A stretch of DNA of 16,334 nucleotides from TMED27 sp964350695. Its GTDB lineage: Bacteria; Pseudomonadota; Alphaproteobacteria; Micavibrionales; Micavibrionaceae. Position 1 is the first letter of the stretch. Every line of letters starts with the position of its first letter. Below are positions 14,670 to 16,334 of the stretch, piece after piece. Under the pieces are notes generated by a model, which had not been told where the DNA came from, searched no databases, and saw only the letters and a program-made list of their open reading frames with translations. The stretch spans positions 1-16,334 of the forward strand of contig CAYGKM010000021.1 of the NCBI GenBank assembly GCA_964350695.1, read 5' to 3'. The translations under genes and the position numbers were made by a program.

Positions 14670-14701
14670 ATTATAATTTTATTTACTTAATTATCCCTTA
14701 A
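14670..14701 (-). promoter_or_regulatory. Candidate CtrA-dependent promoter of the unknown gene
   Basis: TTAA-N7-TTAA occupies 14687-14701. On the minus strand a perfect TATAAT (14675-14670) follows 11 bases later, the same spacing as at the diguanylate cyclase promoter. Transcription would start near 14663, giving a 33-base leader. The surrounding DNA is very AT-rich, so a chance match is more likely here than at the other box. Confidence 0.5.
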
Positions 14702-14746
14702 TTTTTCGCTCAAAACGTAAAGCGATCAAGGTTTTAGCATTACTCT

Positions 14747-14776
14747 ATAATACCGCAAAACACATCTCTTCGACAA
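14747..14776 (-). promoter_or_regulatory. Possible second, distal promoter of the unknown gene
   Basis: On the minus strand TTGTCG (14776-14771) and TATTAT (14752-14747) are 18 bases apart, in the gap after comM. If real, it would give a leader of about 110 bases and constitutive expression alongside the CtrA-type promoter. Confidence 0.3.
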
Positions 14777-14819
14777 TATTTATCGGTAAAGCTTTGATTT
14801 AAAACAAATTTTATTAAAA

Positions 14820-16334
14820 TTACGAAAGCGCTGTGCGGCGATAAGAAAGCGCCTCGGCGATATGGTTTTTTCCAATTTTTTCAATGATTTGCCCTGAAAC
14901 CACCGAATCCAGATCGGCAATCGTGCGCGCCACCCGCAATATGCGGAAATATCCGCGCGCAGACAGCCTCGTCACACCCATCGCTTTATCAAGCAAATCC
15001 TTGGCCTCCGCGCTTAAAACCACCAACTCCTCCAGCGCCGCCCCGTCCACATGCGCGTTCAGCGTAATATCCGCCGCCGAATCGCTATATCGAGCATTTT
15101 GCAGCGCATGCGCCGCCATCACGCGCGCCGCGACATCCACGCTGCTTTCGCCCTTCTCCGCGTTTAAATCCGCGATACTCACCGCCGGCACATCCACTTG
15201 CAAATCCATGCGGTCCAGCATCGGCCCTGAAACTTTTGCCTGATAATCCCCCGCGCAGCGCGGCGCTTTATTACACGCCAATTCCGCGTCGCCTAAATGC
15301 CCGCACCGACATGGGTTCATCGCCGCAATCATCTGAAACCGCGCAGGATAGCGCACATGCATATTCGCCCGTGCAATCAAGGCTTCGCGCGTCTCTAAAG
15401 GTTGGCGCAACGCCTCCAGCGTCCCGCGCGCATATTCTGGCAGCTCATCAAGGAACAGCACCCCGTTATGTGCGAGGCTGATCTCCCCCGGCTTCACCTT
15501 ATGCCCGCCGCCAATCAACGCAGGCAAAGACGCCGAATGATGCGGATCACGAAACGGACGGGTTTTCAGCAACCCCCCATCGGGCAAGCTCCCCGCGATT
15601 GAGTGAATCATCGAAACCTCGAGAGCTTCACGTGGGCTTAAAGGCGGCAATATCCCCGGCAAACACGAGGCCAGCATAGACTTCCCCGATCCGGGTGGCC
15701 CGATCATCAGCAAATTATGTCCACCCGCCGCAGAAATCTCCAGCGCCCGCTTGGCACTTTCCTGCCCCTTCACGTCTGCCAGATCAGGCCCGCGCAGCTT
15801 ATCCGCCGCTCCCCCTTGCCCGCCAAGTCGCGCTTCTGGCCGCCCCATCACCTGCGTGCCTTTTATATGATTAATCAGCTGCAAAAGATTGGCAGGCGCT
15901 AAGATATCCAGATCCCCTGCCCACGCGGCTTCCCCGCCGCATTCCGCGGGGCATATAAGGGCAAGATCATTAGAATTGGCATGCATAGCCGCAGGCAAAA
16001 TCCCCGTGACAGGGCGAATAGAGGCATCAAGCGATAGCTCCCCCAAAACAAGGAACTCCTCCAGCTCTTCTTTCGGCAGAACCCCCATCGCCGCCAAAAG
16101 CCCCAGCGCAATGGGTAAATCAAAATGCGAACCCTCTTTCGACAAATCCGCAGGCGCCATATTCACGGTCAAACGTTTCGGCGGCAACGCAATCCCCAGC
16201 GCATGAAGCGCCGCGCGCACCCGCTCCCGGCTTTCGCCCACGGCTTTATCGGGAAGGCCGACAATCGTAAAAGACGGCAAGCCGTTCGATATCTGCACCT
16301 GCACATCCACGGGCTGCACATCTATGCCCTGAAA
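14820..16334 (-). CDS. comM: ComM/YifB family AAA ATPase (5' end outside the window)
   Basis: The visible 504 residues cover nearly the whole protein. The frame enters from the right edge as FQGIDVQPVDVQVQ, which matches the family N-terminus a few residues after the usual start, so fewer than about 15 residues are missing. A GTG at 16319 is internal and not the start. The order is an N-terminal Lon-like fold, then the Mg-chelatase-type AAA core with Walker A GPPGSGKS (212-219) and Walker B VLFLDELPE (292-300). Four cysteines follow in NPCRCGHLG and CNKAPRC (342, 344, 354, 360), with a C-terminal helical domain last. ComM is a hexameric helicase that drives branch migration during natural transformation, but it is also widespread in bacteria not known to be competent. 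It lies 190 bases ahead of the unknown gene. Confidence 0.95.
   Translation of the reverse strand, partial: FQGIDVQPVDVQVQISNGLPSFTIVGLPDKAVGESRERVRAALHALGIALPPKRLTVNMAPADLSKEGSHFDLPIALGLLAAMGVLPKEELEEFLVLGELSLDASIRPVTGILPAAMHANSNDLALICPAECGGEAAWAGDLDILAPANLLQLINHIKGTQVMGRPEARLGGQGGAADKLRGPDLADVKGQESAKRALEISAAGGHNLLMIGPPGSGKSMLASCLPGILPPLSPREALEVSMIHSIAGSLPDGGLLKTRPFRDPHHSASLPALIGGGHKVKPGEISLAHNGVLFLDELPEYARGTLEALRQPLETREALIARANMHVRYPARFQMIAAMNPCRCGHLGDAELACNKAPRCAGDYQAKVSGPMLDRMDLQVDVPAVSIADLNAEKGESSVDVAARVMAAHALQNARYSDSAADITLNAHVDGAALEELVVLSAEAKDLLDKAMGVTRLSARGYFRILRVARTIADLDSVVSGQIIEKIGKNHIAEALSYRRTALS

Noticed and set aside
14807..14821. AATTTT-N3-AAAATT hairpin as a terminator for comM
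   Set aside because: The stem is purely A-T, overlaps the stop codon and has no clear T run after it.
16317..16319. GTG as the start codon of comM
   Set aside because: The frame continues to the window edge as FQGID before VQPVDVQVQ, which is the conserved N-terminus of the family, so the true start lies outside.
1..16334. Mobile element, integration at the tRNA-Ser gene, prophage or CRISPR array
   Set aside because: There is no integrase, transposase, direct repeat of the tRNA 3' end or regularly spaced repeat; the genes beside the tRNA are ordinary.

Overview
The window is a stretch of ordinary chromosome from an alphaproteobacterium, at moderate GC, and I see no phage, insertion sequence, CRISPR or island signature. 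The case for Alphaproteobacteria rests on three things. The RsmA, Gmk, NDUFA9-like and DUF1223 proteins carry family-typical alphaproteobacterial sequence. The diguanylate cyclase has the N-terminal region common in that class. Two upstream regions carry full TTAA-N7-TTAA boxes of the kind bound by the alphaproteobacterial cell-cycle regulator CtrA. A Micavibrio-like or related lineage is possible, but I cannot fix the genus from sequence alone.

Layout, left to right. A tRNA-Ser(GGA) on the minus strand (4-94) diverges from a small two-helix membrane protein. An alpha/beta hydrolase gene (minus) follows. Next is a two-gene plus-strand operon of a GT4 and a GT9 (heptosyltransferase-like) glycosyltransferase, joined by an ATGA overlap and probably serving envelope polysaccharide or LPS core assembly. 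An orphan ArsR-family regulator (minus) with the two cysteines expected of BigR/SqrR/HlyU persulfide sensors diverges from gmk. The 310 bases between them (4015-4324) are the only long gene-free stretch; they hold several inverted repeats, a candidate gmk promoter and a hairpin-rich gmk leader. gmk runs 17 bp into the 3' end of rsmA. rsmA, surA and an NDUFA9-like dehydrogenase-fold protein form one minus-strand unit (transcribed NDUFA9-like, surA, rsmA). A DUF1223 thioredoxin-like exported protein (plus) then abuts uvrD tail to tail.

From uvrD to the right edge all genes lie on the minus strand. Read in transcription order they are: comM/yifB (its first few codons lie outside the window), an unrecognised 397-residue protein without Cys or Trp, an LprI/DUF1311-domain exported protein, a LOG-family Rossmann protein, a diguanylate cyclase and uvrD.

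The most interesting signal is regulatory. Both the diguanylate cyclase and the unrecognised 397-residue protein have a perfect TTAA-N7-TTAA box ending 11 bases upstream of a good -10 hexamer. This suggests both belong to a CtrA regulon and that the unknown protein, possibly with the LprI and LOG genes behind it, is made at a particular stage of the cell cycle. Several start codons also differ from the longest open frame: gmk starts at a TTG, the NDUFA9-like and DUF1223 genes start downstream, and comM is cut by the window edge.
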